Numbered from the stretch's first letter, positions 1 to 11,720 are shown. The stretch: 64,000 nucleotides of DNA from UBA6263 sp049305865 (GCA_049305865.1 JBAQPP010000014.1:6994-70993), one strand, 5' to 3'. Program-made: numbers and translations. Notes: generated by a model not told the origin, from the sequence alone.

Positions 1-3000
1 TATTATATATCTTTGAGCCTGTAGGTCTCACACAATATTTTTATATTCCATAATATCCAACGCTCAATTTGTCAATACTTCTCCTTTATAAACTTTTTCT
101 CAATCTTTAGTTTTTTTTGCAGTCAAACCAGTAAGCGGTCTACTAAATATATCTTGTATTCATATAACTATACAATCATCATGTACTTCCAAAACTTTTC
201 ATTCTTCCTTAATTTTCAATTTACTCTTTCATTTTTCAGCATAACTTGCTCATTTTTCAAGCATTTGTCATTTCTTAAGCTTTGTAGTATATCAATCTTT
301 AATCAAATAATTCTTCTTTGTATATTCAGATACTATTTTAATAACAGTTGTTTTATTTTGTTCAGATACTTCAGAGAAATATATTGTACCATCAAAAGGA
401 GCAACAACAGCTGGTGTTCTAGGAGATCTAACTTCAAATAATTGTTTCACTCTATCTATACCATGCGTAATATCTCATCATTTACCTGCAACTCATCATT
501 CATGGAAAGTATCCAAAGTCAATTGAGTAGATGGTTCTCATATAGATTGAGCAGCTATGATTCAAACTGGAGTTCATATTTCAACAACCTTTCTTGTAGC
601 CAAATCCATACCATAACATTTTTGACATACTCAACTTATACAATCACAAGTTAAAGGACTCCTAAGCTTCAAAGAGTCTATTCATTCTTCCTCGATTATA
701 CTCATTGCCTTTTTATCTAAAGTTTCTCATTTTTTTAATACTACCTTTCAATGTTTATCTACAAGATCTTCTGCTGGTGTTCTACCATATACTACATTGA
801 AAAATTTTTCTCACCTAAGTTCTATTTCTTCCTTTGAAAATATTACATATTTATTTGTTTCACAATCTTCTTCCCTTACTATAACTTCTTGAGAAGAATC
901 ACAAAGTTTTCTAGTCAAATATCAAGACTCAGCAGTTCTAAGAGCAGTATCAGCCTTTCCCTTTCTTCAAGAATGGGCAGATATAAAATATTCAATAGGT
1001 TTCAATCATTCTACAAAACTTCACTTTATAGGTAGTTCTATTACTTCTCACTTTGGATTAACAACAAGTCATTTCATACCAGAAATCTGAGTAAGATGAG
1101 TTTGAGATCATCTAGCTTTAGAATCGATCATAGTATAAAGATCATTACCTGGTCATATAATATTTTTAAGAAATCATTCTATCCTTCATTTTATATCAGT
1201 CCACAATCTGACTATCAATCTATGTTTTTCTTCATCAGATAAAAATCACCTAAAATAATATTTATATATATTATTAGATTGTTCATCTCATAACTTTAGC
1301 ATATCGTCCTTCTCTTTTGGCACCTTCATGTCAAAAACATTTATAGAAGTTGCAGCTATAGTAGAATAAGCAAATCCAAGATCCTTTATATCATCAGCTA
1401 CTCTAACGGTTGTAGGCATATCATATTCATCAAATACTACACTCAATATTTTTACCAAATCTTTACTAGTAAGTTTTTTATTAATAAATTTTAATTTTTC
1501 CGGCAATATGTTATTGAATATCACTCTTCATACGGTAGTTTTGATAGGTTCTCATTTATAGATAAGGACAATTTTATCTTTTACTACGATATCACTATTT
1601 GTATAAGAGATTAGAACATCTTCCATAGATCCAAATATTCATACAACAGGATTTTTCTGTTCTCGTTCTTGAGCAGTATTATAATCAGGGTACCTAGGAT
1701 CAAATTCATCAGTAAGATAATAAGCACCAAGTACCATATCTTGTGAATGAGTAATAGTAGGATCTCAAGAACCAGGCTTAAGAATATTTTTATCTGCAGC
1801 TATCAGGTCTTTTGCTTCTCTTTGAGCTTCATCAGATATAGGCAAATGAACAGCCATCTGATCACCATCAAAATCGGCATTAAACGCCGGACAAACAAGA
1901 GGATGAATTCTAATTGTCTTTCAAGGCATAAGTTTTATTTTAAATGCTTCTATCGAAAGTCTATGTAATGTAGGAGCACGATTCAAAAGTACATATTTAT
2001 CTTTTATAACTTCTTCAAGAAATTTCAATGCAATAGGTGATTCCTCTTTAATAAGCTTTTCAGCTTGTTTTGGAGTATAAACTATTTTTTTCTCTATAAG
2101 TTTACCTATAATAAATGGCGTAAACATTTTTACTGCAATCGCTATGGGCAAGCCACATTCATCCAATTTCAAATTTGGACCAACAGTAATAATAGATCTT
2201 CAAGAATAATCTACTCTCTTTCATAAAAGATTTTTTCTAAATATTCATTCTTTTCAAGAAAGCATGTCAGATAATGATTTGAATATTTTTATTCAAGCTC
2301 AAGCTTTAGAAGTAGAATTTTTTTCTCATACTAAAAGATTATTTACAGCTTCCTGAAGCAATCTTATTTCATTTTTTTTCACTACATCAGGCATACCGAC
2401 TTGAATCATTTTTTTTAGTCTGATATTTCTCATCAGTACACGTCTATAGAAAAGATTAACATCAGAAGACGCAAATTTTCATCATTCAAGTTGTACAACC
2501 GGTCTAAGATCAGGGGGTATAACTGGTAATTTTCTAATTACCATATTTTCTGGTTTTACATTTGATATATGAAGATTTATCAAAAGCTTAATCAAAGCCA
2601 TAGCTTTTTTCTTTTGATCTTCAGATTTTATATTGGTAAATTCTTGTACTCTTCTTTTAATTTCTTTTTCCACATCAATACTTTGAAGCATTTTCAGTAT
2701 AGCTTCTGATCAAGAAGAAAAAGCAATCAAATCATTGAACTGAACAAATATATTTCTATAATCACTTTCCAAAATAGTAGAACCAAAATCCAAATCAGAA
2801 ACTATAGATTTTAATCTATTAAATTCTTTTTCTAAACTATCTTTATTCTCTTCAAATAATCTATCTATTTCTTTTAATTTCTTTTCATCTTTTCAATCTT
2901 CTTTTAATTTTATTTTTTCCTCTTTGAAAAGTTTATCAAGTTCATCTAATCTTTTTTCGTAATCAATTTTTATCTTTTGCTTCAATTTTTCTTTTGTTTT

Positions 3001-3423
3001 TTCATCAACAGTCTTTATAAGGACATATTTTACAAAAGTCAAAACCTTGTCAATTTCATTTGAAGACAAACCAAGTATTTGATTGATTCATCAAGAAGGA
3101 CTAGATTTATACCAAACATGTATAACTGGAGATGCCAATTCAATATGTCACATTCTAGATCTTCTTACTCTAGAATTTGTCACTTCTACTCAACATCTTT
3201 CACAGACGATTCACTTATATCTTATTCACTTATATTTTCCACAACTACATTCATAGTTTTTTACAGGACCAAAAATAGATTCACAAAAAAGTCAACTTTG
3301 TTTTGGTCTTCAAGTTCTATAATTAACAGTATCAGGATTATCTACTACTCAATGTGATCGGCTAGAAATATCATCAACAGAGGCAAGAGTTACCATAAGT
3401 GAGTCAAATTTTGTTTTATACAT
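1..3423 (-). CDS. rpoC: RNA polymerase beta' subunit (partial, 3' end outside window)
   Basis: Largest catalytic subunit of RNA polymerase. The frame is open from ATG at 3423 to the window edge (1,141 codons), so the last part of the gene is missing. Seen: an N-terminal zinc-binding cysteine set at residues 59, 61, 74 and 77 (ECSCG...CERCG) and the magnesium-binding active-site motif NADFDGD at residues 515-521. Many in-frame TGA codons lie where the family has invariant glycines, for example CERCG-VE and the N-terminal GRP, which is direct evidence for UGA=Gly. It follows rpoB by 35 bases in the usual rpoB-rpoC order. No Shine-Dalgarno sequence is evident before the ATG. Confidence 0.97.
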
Positions 3424-3458
3424 GAATAACAAAATTTAAATTATAAATATTATTTTTT

Positions 3459-6400
3459 TTAATTTTCTTCTATCTCTCAAAAATCTTCCATTTCTTGTAT
3501 TACATTTTCTATTAATTCTTCCTTTTCATGCGTAATATCTTCGGATTCATACCATCATCATTCAACAGCAAGTGGTCAACTAAGTAATCATGAAAGTCAT
3601 AAATCTCTTATTTTCTTTATTCTTTCCTGGTGAATAGTTTCTGTTTCTTCTATAGTCAAAGGAGTAACATTTTGTCACAATCATTTAAACAAATATGTAA
3701 CAAGATTAAAGGATTCTGGCAATCATCAAATCTTTGGTTTTTGTCATTTTATAATAGCTTCATATAATTTATTTCTTCATACAACATCATCAGACTTAAC
3801 AGTTAACATTTCTTGTAATGTATATATAGCAGAATAAGCCTCCAATGACCATACCTCCATTTCTCCAAATCTTTGTCATCACTGCCTTGATTTTCATCAA
3901 AGTGGTTGTTGTGTGATAAGAGAATAAGGTCAAACAGATCTAGCGTGTATTTTATCTTCTACCATATGTACCAATTTCAATATGTGCATATATCATACTG
4001 TTACCTTTTGATCGTACGGTTCTCAATTTTCTCAATTATAAAGAGTTACTCTAACTTTATCTTCCAATCAACATCTTTCTACTAATTGACTAAATTCATT
4101 TAAACCAAAAGATCCAAATGTAGGCACAGCGAATCTTACTCACAATATTTTAGCAATATTTCATAATTGTGTTTCAAAAAGTTGTCAAAGGTTCATACGA
4201 GAAATAACTCAAAGTGGATTTAATACAACATCAACCGGCTTTCAATCTTCAGAATAAGGCATATCTTCTTCCGGTACAACAACCGCTATAATACCCTTAT
4301 TTCAGTGTTTTCAAGCTAATTTATCTCATACCTCTATCTTCCTTGTAGTCGCTACATAAGCTTTTATTTTTTTCCTTACTCACGCCATCAAGTTATCTCA
4401 TTTTTTTGCATCCAATATAACTACATCTATAACTTTTCATTCACTTCAACTTGGCATATAAAGAGATGTGTCTTTTACGTTTTTAGATCTATCTCAAAAT
4501 ATTGCTTGAATAAGTTTTTCCTCCGGTGTAAGTTCTCACTCACTCTTAGGAGTGATTTTTCATATCAATAAATCTCATCATTTTACTATTGATCATATTC
4601 TTATTACTCAATCATCTTCAAGATTCTTAAGCTTTGACATAGAAACTCAAGGTATATCATTTGTAGTTTCTTCGGGGCCTAGCTTTGTATCAGCAACTTC
4701 AATTTCATATTCTTCTATTTGAATAGATGTTAATTCATCATCTTTTACTAATCTTTGAGAAATTACTATAGCATCTTCATAGTTATATCATTTCCATGGC
4801 ATAAACGCTATCCTTAGATTCTTTCATAAAGCCATTTCTCATCAGACAGAACAAGGTCATTCTGCCAAAATATCTCACTTACTTACTTTTTGCTTTAGAG
4901 TAACACAAGGAACTTGATTTACACAGGTTTTATGATTTGATCTTGAAAAGTTAGTCAAAACATACTCTTTTGTTCAAGACTTATATTTTACTTTTATTCT
5001 TCTTCAATCAACATAAATAACTTCTCATTCTTCCTCTGCTTTTATAACAGCATGTGTCATTTGTACAATATCTTTTTCTAGTCATGTACCTACCAAAGGA
5101 ACTTCCATCTTCAATAACGGCAATGCTTGACGTTGTTGATTGGTAGCAATTGAAGCACGAACAGCATCATTATGATCTACGAATGGAATAAGCGATGTAT
5201 TTGGACTAAATATCTGAGCGGGATTAACATCCATATGTGTAATATCATTCACATGGAAAGTCTCCATTTCATTAAAATGTCTAGCAGCTATACGCTGTCA
5301 GATTATATTATTATATTCATCTATAGGCGTAGTTGCATCAGCTACATAATATTTTTCATCTTGTTCTGGTGATATATAATCTATAGTTCAATCAAAAAAA
5401 GATTTAACAGAAATAAATTTATTGTATTTTCCATAAAATTTTTCCAACTTTTCTGCTATTTGTTCATCTATATATTCTCATTCTTTCGCTATAATTTTTT
5501 TAGTAGGATTTCATTTAGCATCCAATTCAAAAGTATCACGATGAATTATTCTGTTTAATAATTTTTTCTTTTTAGGCTCTACTTCACGCAATATTTTTAA
5601 AGCTGGTGTTTCCAAAAATCATTCTTCATTAACACGAGAATATATTGATTGATAAATTACAAGTCATATGTTTTGTCATTCAGGAGTTTCTATAGGACAT
5701 ATTCTTCAATAATGAGAAGGATGGACATCACGTACTTCAAATTTTGCAGTTTCTCTTTTGAGTCCTCATGGTCCAAGAGCAGTAATTCTTCTTTTATGTT
5801 CTACTTCAGACAAAGGATTAATTTGATCAAGGAATTGAGAAAGTTGTGAAGTAGCAAAAAAACTTTTTGTGGCATTATCTATTATTTTGAAATTTACAAG
5901 ATCAGTTATCTTTATAGCATTGTCTAGATTCAATACACTTAGTTTTCACTTTACACTCTTAACAAATTTTCTCATAACAGGCTGTAAATGTGCATATAAT
6001 ATTTCTCACATAGTTCTTATACGTTTGTTTGAAAGATGATCAGAATCATCTACATAATATCATTTTTTATAATTTGATAAATTCAAAAGATATTTTATAG
6101 ACGCCACTAAATCTTCACCATCATATAAATCTGAATTAGCATCATCTATAGACTTACTTAAACCAAGTTTAGCATTTAATTTTCTTCTAGCTATTCTACC
6201 AACGAATATTCTATTGGGATCCATAAATTGAGCTTTTACATAATTCAAAGCACTATCAGGATCTATAAGTTCTCAAGGTCTAAGTTTATTATAAATATAT
6301 TCAGCTGCAGACAATGCATCTTTTGTAGTATCTTTTTTCAATGTAATTTCTAAATGGTTTGTATCTTCTTCTTCAAAACAATCTTTAAATAATTCTCTTA

Positions 6401-7154
6401 TACCCTCATCATTCTCCATACCAAAAACTCTAAGTAATGTAGTTATAGGAAATTTTCTAGACTTATTTATTCTAGCTACGATTACTCAAGATTTTTCAAC
6501 TTGTACTTCAAGCCATGGTCAATTTTCTGGTATAACTTTAAAAGAATATCTAAAATCTTTTTTAGCATAAAATATTCAATAAGATCTTATAATCTGAGAT
6601 ATTATGACTCTCTCTACTCCATTTACAACATAAGAAGCGGATGGTGTCATAAGGGGCATTATACCTATATTAACACGCTTACTAAATAATACCTTCTCTG
6701 TAAATTTTTTTCAGTCTGCCAATTCTACTTTTTCCACAAATTTAACCTTTCAAGTAATTATTCATCAATAGGTAAGTTCTTTTTTCTTGCAATTTTCAAC
6801 AGTTTCCATGCAATCTTCAATTTTTATATCTCATATATGTATATATAGTTTTTCTCAAGCTATATCTCGTATTGGATTAATATCTTCAAATAACTTATGA
6901 ATATATTTATTCACAAAGCTCCGATATCATTTTTTTTGTAAATCCAAAAGATCAGGAAATCATGAAAAATTTCTTGGTTTTGTAAGATATATTACTCAAT
7001 CTTTTTGGTAATAATCTTTAAAAACATCCTTTATTTTAGGAATAATCTTTGAATGCCCTGAGTCTTTTTTATCCGTTTTTGAACTAACGGGCAAATTAGA
7101 AGGCTTTGATACTTTACCTCCTTTTTTAAGGTTGAGTTTTTTTTTATCTACCAT
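3459..7154 (-). CDS. rpoB: RNA polymerase beta subunit
   Basis: Second catalytic subunit of RNA polymerase, 1,231 residues, close to the usual bacterial length. Seen: the NQQRQALP segment near residue 670, the EEKLIQAIFGDRSKNVKDTS segment of the hybrid-binding region near residue 880, and the C-terminal RFGEMEVW block near residue 1,090 that contacts beta'. Glycines in these blocks are a mix of GGN and TGA. The first 40 residues are lysine-rich and look like a low-complexity extension before the conserved body (KDYYQKDGVIYL onward). It ends in TAA at 3459-3461. It lies downstream of rpmH with a 62-base gap and upstream of rpoC. Confidence 0.97.
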
Positions 7155-7216
7155 GGGTACAAAAATCAGTTTAGAAAATAAACAAAAAAATATAAAACCG
7201 AAATACTGATCCTACA

Positions 7217-7375
7217 TTATTTTTTTCTCTGAACCACCAACGTCTTTCTTCACTTTTTTCTTCTTCTAGCCAAAACTCTTCTTCAAGTCCAAGTTTCCAT
7301 TCTCTGTCTAAATCAATGGGTACCAATTCTTTTTTTCCAATTATATTTTCTAATTCTTTTCAATTTACTAGCCAT
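7217..7375 (-). CDS. rpmH: 50S ribosomal protein L34
   Basis: A 52-residue very basic protein of the large ribosomal subunit. The L34 core is plain: THGFRQRM (residues 19-26), then GRRVLARRRKKGRKTL. Three of its glycines (THG, TGR, KKG) are TGA, so it is invisible under the standard code. The N-terminus (MASKLKRIRKYNWKKR) replaces the usual KRTYQPS start. rpmH normally neighbours rnpA and dnaA near the origin; here it sits inside the rpo/ribosomal cluster between the S6-S18 fusion and rpoB, while the likely rnpA is about 51 kb away at 58063-58467. Confidence 0.93.
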
Positions 7376-7419
7376 TACAACTATATTGAGAAATAAAATA
7401 TATTACTTTAAGATAATTA

Positions 7420-7986
7420 TTACTTTATAAATTCAATCAACCCAAAATTCCTAGCTCTTATAATTTCTTTTCTAAGTTTTTTTTGAATACTTACTCAATT
7501 GTTAGTATATTTTCTTGGTTTGATATCACCAAATCTAGTAATATATTTTTTAAACATAGGAATAGACTTCCAATTTATATATTTAGCGTTTTTTAGATCA
7601 GCAAAGAAACTAATTTTTTGACCCAATTTTTTCTCTTCCCATCAATTTATTATATCTTGTAATTCTTTTTGTAATGGTTTAAATTCAAAACCAATTTGTT
7701 TTTTTGTTCTCCTAAATATATCATACTTAAGTATAATATTATTATAAAGGAAAAGCTGCTTTATATCCTTTATATTAGCAGTATCTAATTGTAAATAATA
7801 AGAATAAAAATAAGCTTTATCATTGACTTGAACTCCCTTTAAAGGATACAATAAATCCATAAGTCATATTTCATCCTTACTAACAATATTATCTTTTAAA
7901 TTTTTTTCCAAATCACTTATAAAACTTTTACAATCAGATTCTTTTGTTTTAGAATCTAAAAGCAAAACTAATTCATAATTTTCCAT
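7420..7986 (-). CDS. Fused ribosomal proteins S6 and S18
   Basis: One 188-residue frame carrying two small-subunit proteins. Residues 1-~100 match S6 (MENYELVLLLDS, a strand-helix-strand layout, then YDIFRRTKK). Residues ~120-188 match S18 (YINWKSIPMFKKYITRFGDI, then KPRKYTNN, then LRKEIIRARNFGLIEFIK). S6 and S18 bind each other on the 30S platform, and their genes are usually adjacent (rpsF-ssb-rpsR), so a fusion makes structural sense. No TAA or TAG and no internal start that would clearly begin S18 separate the halves; a TGA (Gly) lies in the linker (IINGWEEK). It lies between tsf and rpmH, 26 bases after tsf. Confidence 0.88.
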
Positions 7987-8012
7987 GACAAAATTTTGTC
8001 TACAAAATAAAA

Positions 8013-8810
8013 TTATATAGATAGCCTTATATACCCAGTTATTTCAAATCCGCTAGGCATAATATCTTTTATTTTTTTACTATTATCTCTTATATATTCT
8101 TGTTCCAAAAGGACTAAATCAGATAAATATTTTTGTAATTTACCAGCTATTATTTGTTCTACGATATTTGCTGGTTTATCAGAATCTACCATTTCAGCTT
8201 TAAATTTTTCTAATAATTCATCACGGTAAGATTGTGGTACAGATTCAAAAGACAAATATTCTGGATTCATTGCAGCAACTTGCAAAGCAATTTCTTTTGC
8301 TGTATCTTCATCTCCAGTATAATAAATAATGGATGCAACTTTGTTACCTGGATGATTATAAACATAAGCATTTTTATTTGAAACTATTATGTCTTCAAGT
8401 TTTGTATTTTCACCCAACTTTCATATAAATTCAGTAACCATTCAATTCATTTGATCCAATAATCATTTATCTACTTGAGATAAATTATCAACATCGTTTG
8501 TTATAGTAGATACTTTATCCATAATTTCATCAAATAACACACGGAAAAGATCATTTTTTACAACAAAATCAGTTTCACACAAAAGTTTAAGAGCATATAC
8601 TCTTCAATCTTTCTTTATAACTTTTATCAATCATTCGTTTGTCAATCTATCAGCTTTTTTAGAAGCCTTTGACATTCATTTCTCTTTCAAGATATCCAAA
8701 GCCCTATCAAAATCTCAATTAGATTCTATAAGCGCCTCTCTACAATCTTTTAATGGTGCAAATGTAATTTCTCTAAGTCTTTTGAGTAATTGTATATCAA
8801 CTCCACTCAT
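8013..8810 (-). CDS. tsf: Elongation factor Ts
   Basis: Guanine-nucleotide exchange factor for EF-Tu, 265 residues. The N-terminal UBA-like domain is recognisable (LLKRLREITFAPLKDCREAL), followed by the conserved LKLLCETDFVVKND exchange motif and a core domain containing VYNHPGNKVASIIYY and ALQVAAMNPEYL. Several glycines are TGA (ESNGDFD, LKEKGMSK, TNEGLIK). It is shorter than the E. coli protein and carries little of the coiled-coil insertion. It is transcribed after a membrane-protein gene that separates it from rpsB, with which tsf is nearly always adjacent in bacteria. Confidence 0.95.
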
Positions 8811-8837
8811 AATACCATATTTGAAATAATAAAATTT

Positions 8838-9308
8838 TTACTTAACTAAATCTTCCAACGAAGATATTTCTTTTAAATTATCAGCCTGAGTAGGATAAAC
8901 CTTAATTTGTATCTCAAATAAATTTATTATCCATTCTCCAATTCATCTAAACAAAGCCAAAGGAGATTTTTCTCATCATAGTACATCGTATTTACCTTTC
9001 CATGCGTCCAATACAAATAATATCCATACAGAAATAATAATTAATATTATTAGCAATCATAAATACTTTATAACTGGCAGAAAAAACAATATAAGACTAA
9101 GTATAAGAAACAATATAAACAAAACCGACCATCATAAAGCCTGCCTGAGATGAAAATATTCAAAAATACTCATTTCTTTTCTACCAATAAATATTATTAT
9201 CCCAAAAAATAAATACATCAAAATAGCTCTTTTTTTTTCCAAGCTACTTGGAACATACAAGTTACTAATAGATCATTTCTGATCAATTGTTTGTTGAATT
9301 TCCTGCAT
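8838..9308 (-). CDS. Small integral membrane protein between rpsB and tsf
   Basis: 156 residues, not assigned to a family. Hydrophobic segments lie at about residues 29-43, 57-80 and 83-100, the last two nearly continuous; the C-terminal third is soluble and acidic. The pattern of a conserved-looking FHLRQALGWS stretch before two membrane helices resembles DUF4870/Tic20-type small membrane proteins, but this is only a resemblance. Glycines QKGSIS, ALGWS, YLGLL, LGGEK and FRGIG use TGA. It is 13 bases downstream of rpsB and 27 bases upstream of tsf, so it is surely cotranscribed with ribosomal genes. A role in membrane targeting cannot be read from sequence. Confidence 0.8.
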
Positions 9309-9321
9309 GTCTTATTTATTT

Positions 9322-9984
9322 TTAAGATAATATATACTTCATTACAAAATCTAAACTCTTATAACTTCAAATATTAGCTATCATAAGTTTATCTTCTGGG
9401 TAATATCTTGCAAAATTTGTTGATGAAATAATGATGCTGTCAATATTTTTATTTTTAGATAATTCATCCACAAAACCACCCAACATAGTACCATCAATCA
9501 CGACAACTAAAGCTGGTTTTTTACTAAGTTTCGTTACTCATCTATATATTTTATTAATTCTATCAAACTTTCTTTTATATGTTAGTTGTTCTTTTTTTGT
9601 CAAAGTCAAAAAGTCTTCACTATCCATAAATTTTATCATATCGTTCATAGAATCAATCCTCTTTTTAAGAGTTTCAAAATTAGTCAAAAATCAAGCAGGA
9701 ATTTTATAGTTAAGATAAAACACTCAACTAGCCTCTGCTAATTTAGCAAGTTCTTCATAGTACATTTTTTTTTCACTCACAACCAATACATCTCTTCATT
9801 CAGATTTTGCTTGCTGAATTTTAGATTTTGCATTTTCAAGTTGGACAACTATAGACTCAGGATCAATAACCACTAAGCCATTTATAATTTCAGCCCAATA
9901 CTTTTTAGTTTTTGGATGTGCTTCATTTTTCAAAGTACCAATATGAACTTGTGCATCAACAATTTGTTGAATAGAAACAGTCAT
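9322..9984 (-). CDS. rpsB: 30S ribosomal protein S2
   Basis: Small-subunit ribosomal protein, 220 residues, somewhat shorter than the usual 230-260. Seen: the N-terminal IQQIVDAQVHIGTLKNEAHP block (family form LLEAGVHFGH), IINGLVVIDPES, and the C-terminal PALVVVIDGTMLGGFVDEL with ARYYPEDKLMIANIGS, the family's NIPIIGxxDTN region in diverged form. Both TGA and GGN glycines occur. It is the gene after rplL (53-base gap). The product joins the 30S subunit late and bridges head and body. Confidence 0.93.
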
Positions 9985-10037
9985 ATTATCACTTTCTACG
10001 AAATAAATAAAGGGTCTACAAAACTACAATTTCAAAA

Positions 10038-10418
10038 TTATTTGAAATTTACTGTAGCTCAAGCCTCTTGTAATTTTGCTTTCAAAGTTTCAGCTTCTTC
10101 AAACTTCACTTTTTCTTTCACAACAACTGGAGCTTTTTCAACCAATTCTTTTGCTGCCTTTAAATCAATGTTCAAAGTTTCTTTTACAACTTTAATAACA
10201 GCAATTTTTTGTTGTCCAATTTCTGTTAATTCAACATTAACAGTGTCAGATCAAGCTCAAGCACCAGCGTCACCACCAGCAGCTCATCATGCTACAACCA
10301 TAGCGGCAGCAGTCACTCCAAACTCTTCTTCTAAAGCTTTTACAAGTTGATTTAGTTCTATGGCCCCCATTTCTTTAACAAGATCCATAATTTTTTGTGC
10401 ATTCTTGGACAATTCCAT
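10038..10418 (-). CDS. rplL: 50S ribosomal protein L7/L12
   Basis: Stalk protein of the large subunit, 126 residues, full length. The N-terminal dimerisation helices (residues 1-35) are followed by an Ala/Gly hinge (VVAGGAAGGDAGAGAG) and the C-terminal factor-binding domain beginning KIAVIKVVKETLNIDLKAAK and ending LKAKLQEAGATVNFK. Several glycines of the hinge and the final QEAG are TGA. It follows rplJ (57-base gap) in the canonical rplJ-rplL order, which fits joint autogenous control through the leader upstream of rplJ. Confidence 0.96.
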
Positions 10419-10475
10419 TCTCTATACAGATTATAAAATAAATATATTTCAAAAACATTTACAACATTTTTATAT

Positions 10476-11090
10476 CTAAGCAGATTCTGTGGTAGTTGGA
10501 GCTTCAGCTTCTACTGAAGTTTCAGTTTCCACTGGAATTTCTTCCACCTTTGTTTCTACATTAGAGTTTGATGATCAAGCATCTCAGATTTTTTTTGAGA
10601 TTTGATCCAATACACCAGCAAATCATTGTAATGGATAATTAAATATGTAAGCCAATTTTGATATAAGTTCTTCCTTTGTTGGCATATTTGCCAAATCATC
10701 TACATATTCTCCATTGTACCATTTTTTATCAAACCATCATCACAAAAAAGAAAACGATGATTGCTTTTTGTCTTTTTTATATTCTTTCAAGAACTTATTT
10801 ATAATTTTTAATGGTCAATATTGATCTCCAGTCGCATATAGCGCAACTACTGATCAGTCTAAATCTTCCAATTTTATTTCTTCATATCAAGCTTCTTTAA
10901 GAGCTCTCAAAAAAAGTCTCTTTCTGATTACATTAAATTTTCATCAGATTCAAAACATTGATTTTCTAATTTTAGTAGCATCAGGAACGTTGATTCATGA
11001 TTGTTGGACTATAACCAAATTATCACAATTTTGAATATCCTTGATATAATCCTTTATAAGTTCTTCTTTTTTCTGTCTTGTAATAGCCAT
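10476..11090 (-). CDS. rplJ: 50S ribosomal protein L10
   Basis: Ribosomal stalk base, 204 residues, ending in TAG. Family signs: an N-terminal MAITRQKKEELIKDYIKDI helix, VIRKRLFLRALKEAG (family KNTLLRRAL), GPLKIINKFLKEYKK, then GGWFDKKWYNGEYVDDLANM and PTKEELISKLAYIFNYP. The last 35 residues are an acidic Glu/Thr/Ser tail (VETKVEEIPVETETSVEAEA) beyond the usual L10 end. It is preceded by a 198-base gap holding an L10-leader-like RNA and a terminator-like hairpin, so expression is probably set by L10-L12 binding to its own mRNA. Confidence 0.94.
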
Positions 11091-11109
11091 TGCTTTTTTA
11101 CTATTCTTA

Positions 11110-11139
11110 TAAAAAAAATCACCTTTGAAATACTAAAGG
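11110..11139 (-). terminator. Attenuator-like terminator before rplJ
   Basis: On the minus strand a CCTTT...AAAGG stem (11122-11139) with an 8-base loop is followed by TGA and an eight-T run (plus-strand A run 11111-11118). It lies between the L10-leader-like element and the rplJ start at 11090, the position expected for an attenuator controlled by the leader. Confidence 0.6.
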
Positions 11140-11167
11140 CTATAACAAAATCATATAATTAATGAAT

Positions 11168-11236
11168 TCTGAATAACCTAGGTAGGAACATATATATTTT
11201 ACGCATTAAACAACCTACTTTCTTTGGCATAACAGT
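11168..11236 (-). ncRNA. Ribosomal protein L10 leader (autoregulatory mRNA element)
   Basis: On the minus strand the segment reads TGCCAAAGAAAGTAGGT, a variable stem, then TTCCTACCTAGGTT. This has the two conserved halves of the bacterial L10 leader (GCCGAAGACAGCAGGT ... TCCTGCCGAGGT in Firmicutes), with the pairing AGTAGG/CCTACC preserved. It is located upstream of rplJ-rplL as in other bacteria. In the known family the L10-(L12)4 complex binds this RNA and represses the operon; the same role here is inferred. Confidence 0.7.
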
Positions 11237-11288
11237 CAATGTTTATATTTTCAAAACACAATTGCAAGAGATTTTTTAAAAAACTCAA

Positions 11289-11594
11289 CTATATTTTATA
11301 ATTCCTAAGTTTTTCTGCTGTTCTCTCTATAATCAATCTAGCAATTCTAGTAGGAATTAATTCAGATTTTGAATGTTTAAATATCGTTTTAACAGCATTT
11401 TCATCTATATCTATCCTATACAAACTATGCATCAACTTATCTCGATCATAATCAATTAGATATTTTATTCTCAAAGAAAGAGCTAATTCAATATCTTTTA
11501 ATCAAAAATCAAAATTATCAATCCCATTGTTCTCTGGTAATTTTATAGAAAATTGATTAATTATGACATTTAGCAATTGTTTGTCTAAATCCAT
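11289..11594 (-). CDS. Small conserved-looking hypothetical at head of ribosomal cluster
   Basis: 101 residues, acidic/charged, with no membrane segment or signal peptide. The central RDKLMHSLYRIDIDENAVK and ARLIIERTAEKL stretches resemble a small uncharacterised family (leader helix, LYRIDV motif, LIIERQLQK end) I recall from Bacteroidetes; this is from memory, not a search. One glycine is TGA (DFGLKD). It is the first gene of the minus-strand cluster: a TTGACA/TATAAT promoter lies 13 bases before its ATG, so its mRNA should have almost no 5' leader. The gap to rplJ holds the L10 leader, so the cluster may be transcribed from here. Confidence 0.75.
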
Positions 11595-11606
11595 TACAAA
11601 CTATTA

Positions 11607-11633
11607 ATTATAAATTATTAATTAAATTGTCAA
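11607..11633 (-). promoter_or_regulatory. Sigma-70-type promoter for ribosomal/rpo cluster
   Basis: Minus strand: perfect TTGACA (11628-11633) and perfect TATAAT (11607-11612) with a 15-base spacer, slightly short. Only 12 bases separate the -10 from the ATG at 11594, implying a leaderless or near-leaderless transcript. Confidence 0.6.
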
Positions 11634-11691
11634 GTATTCTATCATTATTTTATAGATTACAAAGTAATTTAAAAGCTTTTTTTTGCTTTAT

Positions 11692-11720
11692 TTGGTTTTA
11701 GAATAACTTAAGCTTATAAT
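11692..11720 (+). promoter_or_regulatory. Possible promoter of giant surface protein gene
   Basis: TTGGTT (11692-11697), a 17-base spacer and TATAAT (11715-11720), followed by a direct repeat ACAAGTAC (11722-11729 and 11743-11750) before the ATG at 11780. The AT-rich background makes chance matches likely. Confidence 0.35.

Noticed and set aside
154..654. Small plus-strand open frames of 70-95 codons
   Set aside because: Low-complexity Phe/Ser/Tyr frames antisense to rpoC; shadows of the real gene.
9916..10350. 144-codon plus-strand frame
   Set aside because: Antisense shadow of rplL and the start of rpsB; composition of reverse-complemented Ala/Lys-rich coding sequence.
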